DNA of 64,000 bases from JAHJQZ01 sp963676075 (GTDB taxonomy: Bacteria > Pseudomonadota > Alphaproteobacteria > Rhizobiales > Devosiaceae): NCBI GenBank assembly GCA_963676075.2, contig CAXXNZ010000004.1, positions 248,001 through 312,000 on the forward strand, written 5' to 3'. A model generated the notes under the pieces. It worked only from the letters and a program-made list of their open reading frames with translations, ran no database searches and was not told where the DNA came from. The translations under genes and the position numbers were made by a program. This document shows positions 27,257 to 35,967 of the stretch, piece by piece (within the stretch, counting starts at the first letter, position 1; every line of letters begins with the position of its first letter).

Positions 27257-28648
27257 CTAGTAGCGATACTGATCCGACTTGAACGGACCGGTCGGCTTCA
27301 CGCCGATATAGGCCGCCTGTTCGTCCGAAAGCACCGTCAGCTTGGCGCCGAGCTTGGCCAGATGTAGTTCGGCAACCTTTTCGTCGAGGTGCTTGGGCAG
27401 CACATAGACCTTGTTCTCGTAACTGCCGCCCTTGGTCCACAATTCGATCTGGGCCAGGGTCTGGTTGGCGAACGAAGCACTCATCACGAAGCTCGGGTGG
27501 CCGGTGGCATTGCCGAGATTGACCAGACGCCCCTTGGACAGAAGGATGATGCGCTGGTTATCCGCCAACTCAACGATGTCGACCTGCGGCTTGACCTCGG
27601 TCCACTTGAAGTTCTGCAACTCAGCGACTTCGATCTCGTTGTCGAAATGGCCGATATTGCAGACAATGGCCATGTCCTTGAGCTTCTTCATATCGTCGAG
27701 CGTGACCACGGACTTGTTGCCGGTGCAGGTCACGACGATGTCGGCGCGGTGAGCGGCGTCAGCCAGAGTCACGACCTCGAAGCCATCCATCGACGCCTGC
27801 AGGGCACAGATCGGGTCGACTTCGGTGACCAGCACGCGGGCGCCAGCGCCCCTCAGCGAGGCGGCGGACCCCTTGCCGACATCGCCATAGCCGCAGACGA
27901 TGGCGACCTTGCCGGCCATCATCACGTCGGTGCCGCGACGGATGGCGTCGACCAGCGATTCCTTGCAGCCATACTTGTTGTCGAACTTCGACTTGGTGAC
28001 GGAGTCATTGACGTTGATCGCCGGGAACGGCAGCTCACCGCGTTCGGCCATCTGGTAGAGCCGCATGACGCCCGTGGTGGTTTCCTCGGAAACGCCCTTG
28101 ATGTTGGCCTTGACCTTGGAATAGAAGCCCGGCTCCTTTGCCAGCCGCGCCTTGATCTGGGCGAACAGCTCTTCTTCTTCCTCGGACTTGGGATGGGCGA
28201 TGACTGAAGGATCGGTCTCAGCCTTGGCGCCGAGTGTGACCAGAAGCGTCGCGTCGCCACCGTCATCGAGGATCATGTTGGCGGTCTCGCCATTGCCCCA
28301 GTCGAGGATACGGTCGGCAAAGGCCCAGTATTCCTTCAGCGTCTCGCCCTTGTGGGCAAAAACAGGAATGCCGGCGGCGGCAATGGCTGCAGCAGCATGG
28401 TCCTGGGTCGAATAGATGTTGCACGAGGCCCAGCGCACTTCGGCACCGAGCGCCACAAGCGTCTCAATGAGCACCGCCGTCTGGATGGTCATGTGCAGCG
28501 AGCCGGCGATGCGGGCACCCTTGAGCGGCTGGCTTTTGGCGTATTCGGCCCTGATGGCCATCAGGCCGGGCATTTCCACCTCGGCCATGTCGAGTTCCTT
28601 GCGGCCCCAATCGGCAAGGCCGATATCCTTGACGGCGTGGTCGGACAT
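27257..28648 (-). CDS. ahcY: Adenosylhomocysteinase
   Basis: AhcY reversibly hydrolyses S-adenosylhomocysteine to adenosine and homocysteine and keeps the methyl cycle running. The 463-residue protein shows the substrate block CNIYSTQDHAAAAI, the catalytic NDSVTKSKFDNKYGC, the NAD-binding GYGDVGKGSA and a C-terminal DQYRY, the expected end. The insertion around KSEEEEELFAQIKARL is the class found in bacteria and plants. A GGAGA ribosome site precedes the ATG. The 208-bp leader shows no convincing SAH riboswitch. Confidence 0.97.
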   Translation of the reverse strand: MSDHAVKDIGLADWGRKELDMAEVEMPGLMAIRAEYAKSQPLKGARIAGSLHMTIQTAVLIETLVALGAEVRWASCNIYSTQDHAAAAIAAAGIPVFAHKGETLKEYWAFADRILDWGNGETANMILDDGGDATLLVTLGAKAETDPSVIAHPKSEEEEELFAQIKARLAKEPGFYSKVKANIKGVSEETTTGVMRLYQMAERGELPFPAINVNDSVTKSKFDNKYGCKESLVDAIRRGTDVMMAGKVAIVCGYGDVGKGSAASLRGAGARVLVTEVDPICALQASMDGFEVVTLADAAHRADIVVTCTGNKSVVTLDDMKKLKDMAIVCNIGHFDNEIEVAELQNFKWTEVKPQVDIVELADNQRIILLSKGRLVNLGNATGHPSFVMSASFANQTLAQIELWTKGGSYENKVYVLPKHLDEKVAELHLAKLGAKLTVLSDEQAAYIGVKPTGPFKSDQYRY

Positions 28649-28856
28649 GAACGTCTCCGATTTTGTTGTGTGTTCTGTTTGATGGCGTGCCCGAGCCGGA
28701 TAACCGGCAAGATCTGCTGCGGACGCGCCTGGTCACGGTATCTGCGTTCCCGGGGTTATACGCGGGCCAGCTTGACCAGACAATAAGGATATAAAGAAAT
28801 GTTTATGTCTTTTTCCAAGTTGGTGCCGTCCCCGATTGAAACGGGAGACAGCGCGA

Positions 28857-29369
28857 TCAGGCCGTTTCCCGCCTCCGCCGACGGCGGCGTATGCTGCGCT
28901 TGCCGGCCCAGCCGAGCGAGGCCAGCAAACTATAACCAACCATGAGCCCGGCACCGGCGTAAACAAAGCCCTCGGGAGTCACCGGCACCGCGGGCTTGTA
29001 GGCAGCAAGGGCGCGCTCAGCGATGCCGTGATCATAGTACACGGCAATATCGGTGACACGCGTGACGAGGTTGGCATCCTCGAGCGCGACAAGCTGTGTT
29101 TCGAGCCGGTTGTATCGTGCGATGGTCGCCTGAACATCCTCGCCGCGGCGGTTGAGGAACCTGTCATTTGTCGCCGCATAGGTGTCCAACGCCTCATCGC
29201 GGGTCAGGCCCTCGCGTGCCGCCGAGGCATCGAAAGACTGGACGAATCCGCGCAACTCGTCGACGGCGCCACCCAGGCGCTGTTCGTACTGCTGGGCAAA
29301 TTCGGGAAACTGCGAAGCCATGATGCCGAGCACTACACCGCCGGCGAGCGATATCAACCGTCCGAGCAT
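28857..29369 (-). CDS. DUF2937-family membrane protein
   Basis: The 170-residue protein has an N-terminal hydrophobic segment (4-18), a helical periplasmic-type domain (PEFAQQYEQRLGGAVDELRG) and a second membrane helix (about 133-152). A strongly basic tail (RRRRRRRE) follows. Topology and the opening block match DUF2937, whose function is unknown. It lies between ahcY and ptsH, 32 nt from the latter. Confidence 0.7.
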   Translation of the reverse strand: MLGRLISLAGGVVLGIMASQFPEFAQQYEQRLGGAVDELRGFVQSFDASAAREGLTRDEALDTYAATNDRFLNRRGEDVQATIARYNRLETQLVALEDANLVTRVTDIAVYYDHGIAERALAAYKPAVPVTPEGFVYAGAGLMVGYSLLASLGWAGKRSIRRRRRRRETA

Positions 29370-29401
29370 TGCCGCATCTCCCCTATCCGGCAGCGACCGC
29401 G

Positions 29402-29722
29402 CTAGTCTTCGCCGGCGCTCTCGGCATCCTCGTCAAAACCGCAGTTAACCAGATCGACGAGCGATTCCAGCGCCTCGCGGGCCTGGGTGCCGCGCGCCGT
29501 GATGAACACGGTCGAACCGGGTCCGGCGCCGAGCATCATCAGCCCCATGATCGAATTTGCGTCGACGCTGATGCCGTCCTTGACCACGGTGACTTCGGCG
29601 TCATAGCACTCGGCGGTGCGCACGAACCGGGCCGAGGCGCGCGCGTGCAGACCCTTCTTGTTGCAGATCGTGACGCGCTGGCACAGCGCCCGTCCGGCAT
29701 CGGCAACTGTCGAGTTCGGCAA
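29402..29722 (-). CDS. ptsH: HPr phosphocarrier protein (PTS-Ntr type)
   Basis: HPr accepts phosphate from EI at a histidine and passes it to EIIA proteins. His26 is in KKGLHARASARFV and the HprK target Ser57 in SVDANSIMGLMML. No ATG fits: the in-frame ATGs fall inside the EIIA gene. The TTG at 29722 has GGAGG 8 nt upstream and lies 4 nt after the EIIA stop, so I use it (106 residues). It carries an N-terminal extension of about 15 residues and an acidic tail (DEDAESAGED). Both His and Ser are present, matching the nearby hprK. Confidence 0.88.
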   Translation of the reverse strand: MPNSTVADAGRALCQRVTICNKKGLHARASARFVRTAECYDAEVTVVKDGISVDANSIMGLMMLGAGPGSTVFITARGTQAREALESLVDLVNCGFDEDAESAGED

Positions 29723-29726
29723 GAGA

Positions 29727-30125
29727 TCAGCCTCCCAACACGTCGTTGGCGACATTGATGTACTTGCGCCCGGCATCCTGGGCCTCGCGCACCGCGGCCT
29801 TCATCTCCATCTCGCCGCGTACCCGCGCCAGCTTGACCAGCATCGGCAGGTTGACCCCGGCGATGACCTCGACCTCGCGGTTCTGCATCACCGAGATGGC
29901 GAGATTGGACGGCGTGCCGCCGAACATGTCTGTCAGGATGACGACGCCGTCGCCGGTTTCCACCCGGCCGACCGCAGCAACGATGTCGTTGCGTCGTTCC
30001 TCCATGTCATCGTCCGGTCCAATGGCGACGGTTTCGCAATTGTCCTGCGGACCGACGACATGTTCCAGCGCGGAGCGAAATTCTTCCGCAAGCCGGCCAT
30101 GCGTTACAAGCACCATGCCGATCAT
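29727..30125 (-). CDS. PTS EIIA component, mannose/fructose-sorbose family
   Basis: The 132-residue protein starts at 30125 (GAGGAG upstream) and reads MIGMVLVTHGRLAEEF, with the phosphorylatable His9. DMFGGTPSNLA is the second family landmark. It is a stand-alone EIIA with no cognate EIIB/EIIC nearby, so a regulatory role is likely, as in other rhizobia where this gene sits with ptsH and hprK near chvG/chvI. Confidence 0.92.
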   Translation of the reverse strand: MIGMVLVTHGRLAEEFRSALEHVVGPQDNCETVAIGPDDDMEERRNDIVAAVGRVETGDGVVILTDMFGGTPSNLAISVMQNREVEVIAGVNLPMLVKLARVRGEMEMKAAVREAQDAGRKYINVANDVLGG

Positions 30126-30222
30126 AAAGACTCCTCGGGCGGCATATTCAATTCGAGGCCGGAGTCTCGACTGGCCGGCAAAAGGTTTCAAGTCATTTTT
30201 TGGCGATGCGCCAAAGGCGCGC

Positions 30223-30684
30223 TTATGTCGCCTCGCGCGCGGTCCCGAGCGCCGTAAGCGCCTCATTGACCAGCAATATCTGGTGCGCACTGTCGACGAT
30301 CGCTCGCTCAGGCACCTGGCAGCGGGCCAGTTCGACCCCTTCGAGTTCGGTGACGAAGTCCTCGTCCTCAAGAAACCGCACCAGGTCTTCGACCATATCA
30401 ACCACCAGATCGAGATGGGCTTCCGGTCGATGCGGCCGCGAGACGATGCCCCTGCCCCGCAATTCGATCAGCCCCTCGATATTGGGCGGCGCCTTCATGG
30501 TCAGGCCATCCTTGCCGGCAACGATCTCGATGCGGTCGTCGGCCACCAGATAGGCTTGTTTGCCGCGATCGCGCCACAGATCGAGCAGTTGCAGGGCGAG
30601 CAGCGATTTGCCTGCGCCCGAGCGTCCACGCAACATCACGCCAAATCCGTCGAGACACAGTCCAGTTCCGTGCACATTGACCAT
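30223..30684 (-). CDS. hprK: HPr kinase/phosphorylase, short alphaproteobacterial form
   Basis: The protein has only 153 residues, against about 310 in Firmicutes, because it consists of the catalytic domain alone. The P-loop GRSGAGKS is at 20-27. LVADDRIEI and IELRGRGIV match the capping and signature regions. In this group HprK phosphorylates a serine of HPr, here Ser57. It lies 64 nt after chvG and 97 nt before the EIIA gene, so all five genes chvI-chvG-hprK-EIIA-ptsH could be one transcript. Confidence 0.92.
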   Translation of the reverse strand: MVNVHGTGLCLDGFGVMLRGRSGAGKSLLALQLLDLWRDRGKQAYLVADDRIEIVAGKDGLTMKAPPNIEGLIELRGRGIVSRPHRPEAHLDLVVDMVEDLVRFLEDEDFVTELEGVELARCQVPERAIVDSAHQILLVNEALTALGTAREAT

Positions 30685-30748
30685 GGTTCCAGCCTTTCAA
30701 TAAGCATGACCATGTCCGCAAACCCGTCCACTCAGTCCGGGAGCATGT

Positions 30749-32503
30749 TCACTTCTTCGCACGCGGCAGACGGACCGTGAACATCGCGCCCGAACGGTCC
30801 TGCCGGTTTTCCGCCGTCAGTGTGCCCTTATGAGCCTGAACAATCTGTTGCGAGATAGATAACCCCAAACCCGAATGATCGCCAAAGCTCTCGGTTTCGG
30901 GGCGATCGGTGTAAAAACGCTGGAAGATCCGCGAAATATCACCGACAATTCCGGGGCCCTCGTCGGAAACAGTCATGACCAGCTGGTCTCCCTCGGCGCG
31001 CAGGCCGACATGCACAGTGCCGCCTTCGGGCGAGAACGACACGGCATTGTCGATGAGATTGCTCGCCACCTGGGCAATGCGGCTGTCATGGCCGGTGACC
31101 AATGGCGGCGTGCGCCCGGTCTTCTTGCCGTAGACCACGTTGATCTTGCGCTTTTCGGCCATGTCCGCATGCATCGAGGTGAGCGCCGCCAGCATTTGGT
31201 CGAGATCGACCGAATTCTGTTGCTCGCGCGCCAGTTCCGCATCGAGCCGGCTGGCGTTGGAGATATCCGAGATCAGCCGGTCGAGCCGCCTGACGTCATG
31301 CTGGATGACGGCGGTCAGCTTGTCTCGCTGCTCTTCCCTTGTGGCGCGCGGCAAGGTCTCCACGGCGCTGCGTAACGAGGTCAGCGGGTTCTTGAGCTCG
31401 TGAGCGACATCGGCGGCAAACCGCTCGATGGCCTCGATACGGTCGTAGAGCGCATTGGTCATCGACCGCAAGGCACCGCTCAAATGGCCAATCTCGTCGC
31501 CGCGCTCGGTGAAATCGGGAATTTCGGCACGAGCGTTCATCGAGGTGCCGGCCTGTTCGGCGGCATCGGAGAGCTTGCGCATTGGTCCGGCGATGGTGCC
31601 GGCAAGCAGAAAGCTCAACACCGAGGTCGACAGGGCCGCCACCAGTGCGATCCTCAAAATGCTCAGCCGTTCCGCCGCGACAATCGAATCGATGTCGCCG
31701 GGCTGGGTGGAGAGCAATAGCGAACCGACCACGGTGTGTTGGCGCTGGATCGGCACGGCGACGGTGATAACCATGCGTCCGGTCTGATCGACACGCACGA
31801 GATCGGCCACACTGCCGTTGAGCGCGGCGTCGACTTCCGGATAACGCTTGCCTTCGTTGGGACCGTATTCCTGGTAAATCGAGAAGGCGTCGCCCGGCAC
31901 CCAGCTCATCAGCGAGTTCCACCAATCGACCAGCGGGTTATGGTCCTTGGGCGCTGCCGGTCGCGCAAGCACTTCGCCGGATACGTAAAGCGAGGCGCTG
32001 TCGAGGATCAGAAGGCCGTCCTTGTCGTAGATGCGGGCACGGGTTCTGGTCGGCGTAACGAGATTTCTCAGAAGCGGCGCCACCCGCTCCGGGTTGATGG
32101 GGAACTCGAGCGTCGGATCAAAGTATGAAAACGGCGCGCTCTCGCCGGAATGCATTTTCAGCAGCAGGTCGGGATTGACCGTGATCAGATCGCTATCGAC
32201 CGTCGCCGATGCAGCGATGGCGGCGGAAATGATCTCGCCCTGGATTCGCAGTGCCTGAACGCGCGCGTCGATCAGCCCGGCGCGCCACTGGTTGAGAAAC
32301 AGGATCCCGACCACCAGGGCGGCAAGGGCGGCGAGGTTGAGCACGACGATGCGACGCGTCAGCGAGGCGAAGATCGTCATCCGGACGAGATTGCGGAAAC
32401 CGGCGCCAAGGCGCGGCAGCAGCCGCGCCTTGCGGCCTCTTGTGTCCGATCCGGCTCCCGCCGGCATGTCGGTCCGGTTCTCGCCCTCGGTCATCGCCGC
32501 CAA
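30749..32503 (-). CDS. chvG: Envelope-stress sensor histidine kinase ChvG/ExoS
   Basis: The 584-residue kinase has two membrane helices (about 51-71 and 282-305) bounding a periplasmic sensor of about 210 residues, then HAMP (GPMRKLSDAAEQ), HisKA with His368 in DVAHELKNPLTSLRSAVETL, and HATPase_c with SNLIDNAVSFS, DEGPGIV and HSGLGLSISQQI. With ChvI it governs acid response, envelope integrity and exopolysaccharide in rhizobia, brucellae and agrobacteria. It lies 4 nt after chvI. Confidence 0.94.
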   Translation of the reverse strand: MAAMTEGENRTDMPAGAGSDTRGRKARLLPRLGAGFRNLVRMTIFASLTRRIVVLNLAALAALVVGILFLNQWRAGLIDARVQALRIQGEIISAAIAASATVDSDLITVNPDLLLKMHSGESAPFSYFDPTLEFPINPERVAPLLRNLVTPTRTRARIYDKDGLLILDSASLYVSGEVLARPAAPKDHNPLVDWWNSLMSWVPGDAFSIYQEYGPNEGKRYPEVDAALNGSVADLVRVDQTGRMVITVAVPIQRQHTVVGSLLLSTQPGDIDSIVAAERLSILRIALVAALSTSVLSFLLAGTIAGPMRKLSDAAEQAGTSMNARAEIPDFTERGDEIGHLSGALRSMTNALYDRIEAIERFAADVAHELKNPLTSLRSAVETLPRATREEQRDKLTAVIQHDVRRLDRLISDISNASRLDAELAREQQNSVDLDQMLAALTSMHADMAEKRKINVVYGKKTGRTPPLVTGHDSRIAQVASNLIDNAVSFSPEGGTVHVGLRAEGDQLVMTVSDEGPGIVGDISRIFQRFYTDRPETESFGDHSGLGLSISQQIVQAHKGTLTAENRQDRSGAMFTVRLPRAKK

Positions 32504-32507
32504 TAGC

Positions 32508-33224
32508 TTACTGTTCCTTGAAGCGATAGCCGACGCCGTAGAGCGTTTCGATCATGTCGAAATCGTCGTCGACCACCTTGAACTTCTTCCTCAGCCGCTT
32601 GATGTGGCTGTCGATGGTGCGGTCGTCGACATAGACTTGGTCGTCATAGGCGGCATCCATCAGCGCATTGCGCGACTTGACCACCCCCGGACGCTGCGCC
32701 AGCGATTGCAGGATCAGGAATTCGGTGACGGTCAGCGTCACCCGCTGGCCCTTCCACGAGCAGGTATGGCGTTCTTCGTCCATGACCAGCGACCCGCGTT
32801 CAAGCACCGGACGGGCATGGGCATCGGGATCCGGCGTCGTTCCTGCCGCAGCGGTTTCGCGTGGCGCCACCCGCCTCAGGATCGCCTTGACGCGCTCGAC
32901 CAGCAGACGCTGGCTGAACGGCTTAGTGATGAAATCGTCGGCGCCCATCTTGAGGCCGAACAACTCATCGATCTCCTCGTCCTTGGAGGTCAGGAAGATC
33001 ACGGGCAGATCGGTCTTCTGCCTGAGGCGCCTGAGCAGCTCCATCCCATCCATGCGCGGCATCTTGATGTCGAGGATGGCGAGGTCTGGGCGGTCGGTGG
33101 TCAGGCCCTCAAGGCCCGAAGCGCCGTCGGTATAGGTGTCCACCTGGTAGCCCTCGGCTTCGAGCGTCATCGACACCGAGGTCAGAATGTTGCGGTCGTC
33201 ATCGACCAGGGCGATCTTTGGCAT
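32508..33224 (-). CDS. chvI: OmpR-family response regulator ChvI
   Basis: From the ATG at 33224 (AAGGAGA upstream) the protein has 238 residues. The receiver has phospho-acceptor Asp52 in LDIKMPRMDGMELLRRL, the signal Thr in FLTSKDEEIDELFGLKMGAD and the conserved Lys in ITKPF. A winged-helix DNA-binding domain ends RKKFKVVDDDFDMIETLYGV and GYRFKEQ. The frame opens 20 codons earlier without conservation. In most relatives pckA is divergent from chvI; here a cell-wall hydrolase is the upstream neighbour. Confidence 0.95.
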   Translation of the reverse strand: MPKIALVDDDRNILTSVSMTLEAEGYQVDTYTDGASGLEGLTTDRPDLAILDIKMPRMDGMELLRRLRQKTDLPVIFLTSKDEEIDELFGLKMGADDFITKPFSQRLLVERVKAILRRVAPRETAAAGTTPDPDAHARPVLERGSLVMDEERHTCSWKGQRVTLTVTEFLILQSLAQRPGVVKSRNALMDAAYDDQVYVDDRTIDSHIKRLRKKFKVVDDDFDMIETLYGVGYRFKEQ

Positions 33225-33417
33225 GGGGTCTCCTTGCCATGCGAGTGTGCGAGACAGGCGCGTCCGTTCCCGGCGCGCCATCACGACCCGGTTTGGTCGG
33301 CAGAATTGCGCACATATTAAGGCAGATGGCGATTCACGGCCAGTTACGCCTTGTTCATGAAGCGATTACCGCAGGCGGTCGTCAATCGCTGCCAGATCGG
33401 ATGAACAAACAAGCGTT

Positions 33418-34131
33418 TCAGTTTGCCGCGTAAAAGACGTGGCTGCCGATCGTGGCGACGCGGGTGAACTCGCTGGCCCAGGACGGACTGACAGTGCTCA
33501 TGTGGTAATAAAGCGTGTTCTCTGGCACCACGTCGCGACGCGCACCGGCCTGACGCCGTTCCAACGCGGCCTCGGCAACCATGAACGAACGTACCCAGCT
33601 CTCGCGGGTGATGCGATTGCCGATCCCGCCCTCGTCGGACTTGCCGTCGCAGGCAAACGAGAACTGGCAGCGATATTTGCCCCTGTCGGCGTTCTGGTAG
33701 ACGACACCACAGATCGAATTGGGATAACGCGGCGAATCGACCCGATTGAGGATGACATCGACCACGGCCAGCTGGCCTTGCTCGGGCTCGCCGCGCGCCT
33801 CGTGATAAACGGCAGTCGCGAGGCAGGCGCGTTCCGACTTCATTTTCGCCACCCGCTCAGCCGTTCCGACATAGCCATTGGACACATAGGCCGAGACAAT
33901 GGAGGCGTTGACGCTCGGTTCGGGACGCGGCGTCAACCAGGTCTCAGGCTGAAACGGCAGGTCGTGGCTGAGCTTGGCCGTTTGCCGGTCGGCGACGTAG
34001 GCCGACAACAGCTCCGGGGTGAGTGAGGCGACCTTTGTCACCTCCTGCGCGGATGCCACCATTGGCGCAAATCCGGCGAGCATCAGCCCGCATGCAAGCG
34101 CTACGATGTTTCCAGCCGTTCGGAAAAGCAT
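33418..34131 (-). CDS. Secreted SleB-like cell-wall hydrolase
   Basis: The 237-residue protein has a signal peptide (hydrophobic 9-24, cleavage near ASA-QE) and a C-terminal Hydrolase_2/SleB domain. Diagnostic blocks are CLATAVYHEARGEPEQGQLA (with the catalytic-type Glu), VVDVILNRVDSPRYPNSICG and CQFSFACDGK; it finishes TLYYHMSTVSPSWA. Such proteins cut peptidoglycan glycan strands. It stands alone between chvI and the HAD gene. Possible CtrA-like sequence lies 108 nt upstream. Confidence 0.88.
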   Translation of the reverse strand: MLFRTAGNIVALACGLMLAGFAPMVASAQEVTKVASLTPELLSAYVADRQTAKLSHDLPFQPETWLTPRPEPSVNASIVSAYVSNGYVGTAERVAKMKSERACLATAVYHEARGEPEQGQLAVVDVILNRVDSPRYPNSICGVVYQNADRGKYRCQFSFACDGKSDEGGIGNRITRESWVRSFMVAEAALERRQAGARRDVVPENTLYYHMSTVSPSWASEFTRVATIGSHVFYAAN

Positions 34132-34238
34132 CCGTTCCCTTCCCCCGCCGCACCGAAGTACGTCGTTTCTGGAAAGGAAACTTACTCAAAACGCCTAGGA
34201 TGTGAAACCGTTATTTCACTCTTGGTTAACCATGCCGA

Positions 34239-34253
34239 TCAACCAAAGCTTAA
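34239..34253 (-). promoter_or_regulatory. CtrA-like box upstream of the SleB-like gene
   Basis: On the minus strand the sequence reads TTAA, seven bases, TTGA, one mismatch from the CtrA consensus TTAA-N7-TTAA. A TTAACCATG word also occurs twice here (34226 and 34251 area). CtrA control of a cell-wall hydrolase is biologically sensible and DivL is encoded nearby, but a one-mismatch match is weak evidence. Confidence 0.25.
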
Positions 34254-34304
34254 CCATGATTACGGCGGCGTGGACCCGCCCAGCCCCACCGCCTCGGTGG
34301 GCTC

Positions 34305-34997
34305 TCAGGCGGCCTCTTCGGGGAAGTATCTGGCGCTGACAACGCCGAGATCGTCGAGTACGGCCAAGCAGATGGCATCGGTCGCCGGATCGGCCGGGAC
34401 CATGTCGGGCACCATCACCACCTGCATGCCGGCGGCCTTGGCCGACCTGACACCGGTGGGACTGTCCTCGAGCGCCAAACATGCCGAGGCTGCGACACCC
34501 AGCCGCGCCGCCGCTGTCAGGAACGGTTCGGGATGCGGCTTGCCGTTGGACACATCGGACCGGGTGATGACGACATCGAACAGCTCGGCAATGCCGGCAC
34601 GCATCAGCCTGTCGGGCGCAGCAGGGCGCGCGGTCGAGGTGACGACCGCCGTCGGAATGCCGCGTGCCTTCAGCAGCCGCAGAAAATCGCGAGCGCCGGG
34701 CTTCTCGTTGACGCCGCGTGCGATCTCGATCTCGCCCATGATCTCGTGCATGCGCTTGCGGAAATGCTCGAAGGGGAAATCGGAGCCGAAGGCGGTTTCG
34801 AAAATGTGCCGGGCGCCATCTGTCGGCACCCCAACCTGAGCGACATGCAGATCGTCGGTCATCTGGTAGCCAAGTTCGGCACAGGCGGCATAGATCGCCT
34901 CACGATACAACGGCTCGGTGTCGAGCAAGGTGCCGTCCATGTCAAAGACGACGGCGGCAAAGCTTGAGGGTGAGGTGGATGCAGCTGAAACAGTCAT
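34305..34997 (-). CDS. HAD-superfamily hydrolase, beta-phosphoglucomutase-like
   Basis: The 230-residue protein has motif I VVFDMDGTLLDTEP (nucleophile and acid Asp near residues 19-21), motif II Thr in VVTSTAR, motif III Lys in SNGKPHPEPFL and motif IV CLALEDSPTGVRSAKAAG. The alpha-helical cap and DxEP motif place it in subfamily IA with PGMB/YcjU-like phosphatases. Substrate unknown. The ATG at 34997 leaves a short leader before motif I; the frame opens 54 codons earlier over the cupin gene's end. A 9-bp bulged hairpin at 34282-34303 follows the stop. Confidence 0.88.
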   Translation of the reverse strand: MTVSAASTSPSSFAAVVFDMDGTLLDTEPLYREAIYAACAELGYQMTDDLHVAQVGVPTDGARHIFETAFGSDFPFEHFRKRMHEIMGEIEIARGVNEKPGARDFLRLLKARGIPTAVVTSTARPAAPDRLMRAGIAELFDVVITRSDVSNGKPHPEPFLTAAARLGVAASACLALEDSPTGVRSAKAAGMQVVMVPDMVPADPATDAICLAVLDDLGVVSARYFPEEAA

Positions 34998-35040
34998 GGT
35001 CTTCGTGTCTTTAGGGGGAAGGAAATCAGTCGTTCGACGT

Positions 35041-35505
35041 CTATTGGTAGGGTGTCCCGTCGCGGTGGGTGAACCATGCCGTACCGTCCCGTGTGCCGGC
35101 GACAAGATCGAGGTCGGGATAATGGCAGACATCGTCGGGATTGCGACTGCCGATGGCAAGAAGCGTTGCCGGCTGGTCGGAGCGGTTCTGGAAATGCTGT
35201 CCTACCCCCTCCCCGCACCTGAACCCGGCGGCGTCGCCAGCGTGCATCGCTTCCTCGCCCTCGTCGGTGACGAGCACGAGTTCGCCGGACAGCATGTAGA
35301 AGAATTCGTCCTCATGGGTGTGCCAGTGGCGCTGGCTCGACCAGGTGCCGGGCGGCACGGTGAGGATATTGACGCCGAACTGGGTCAGTCCAGCGGCATC
35401 GCCAAGATGGCGGCGGGTACGGGCCTTGATCTTCTCATCGAGGGGCGGCGGATAGCTGGCGCCAGCGATGTCGGCAATCCTGGCAGGATCGATGCGCCTG
35501 GGCAT
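35041..35505 (-). CDS. Cupin-domain protein
   Basis: The 154-residue protein is a single cupin barrel. Motif 1 reads SQRHWHTHEDEFFYMLSGEL with metal-ligand-type His, His and Glu, and motif 2 is GDAAGFRCGEGVGQHFQNRS with the fourth His. VLVTDEGEEAMHAGD lies between them. No specific enzyme is recognisable; sugar-binding or regulatory cupins look alike. It precedes the HAD gene by 43 nt in the same orientation, so a two-gene unit is likely. Confidence 0.85.
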   Translation of the reverse strand: MPRRIDPARIADIAGASYPPPLDEKIKARTRRHLGDAAGLTQFGVNILTVPPGTWSSQRHWHTHEDEFFYMLSGELVLVTDEGEEAMHAGDAAGFRCGEGVGQHFQNRSDQPATLLAIGSRNPDDVCHYPDLDLVAGTRDGTAWFTHRDGTPYQ

Positions 35506-35967
35506 AACAAGCCCCTTTCGGTTGTTTCATCCCCGAACATCCCCTCCTCAAGGGGTTCTACACGCAATCGGCAGAGGATTCGATGGTATTTCCGCCGCAG
35601 CCCTCCGGAACCTTGGGAGAGAGTTTGTGCCGTCATCTCTCGGGCGCTCGCCGGGGCGCCGTCGAGATGCCCGCATGATCCGTCTTACTTCAGCAAAACC
35701 CTTTGCGTTTGAACCTGCGCATGCCGATGCAGGGAATTCTGCCACGGCGCAATCAAGCGGGGACAAGATTTGGTGCAAGAGGGCATCGCCGCAAGGGTTT
35801 CCACGCTGCCGACAAGCCACTCATACCGTGACAGCGACGCCAAACCCGGTTAGGTCACGGTGCTTCGCATGTTCGTGCCGGGCCTCGCCTGAGCCGTTCG
35901 AACCTGCTCTGGCACCGCCACAGCCCGAATGGCTGTATTCCCATCGCGTACCAGCACGAAAGGCGCC
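35506..35967. other. Gene-free 462-bp divergent intergenic region
   Basis: Between the divergent cupin and MFS genes only short, mutually overlapping frames of arginine-rich composition exist; none has a convincing ribosome site or conserved motif. Both promoters should lie here. I see no terminator, tRNA or repeat. Confidence 0.6.

Noticed and set aside
28649..28856. SAH or SAM riboswitch upstream of ahcY
   Set aside because: I could not find the conserved core of the SAH riboswitch or of SAM-II-type elements in the 208-bp leader; only a normal ribosome site is clear.
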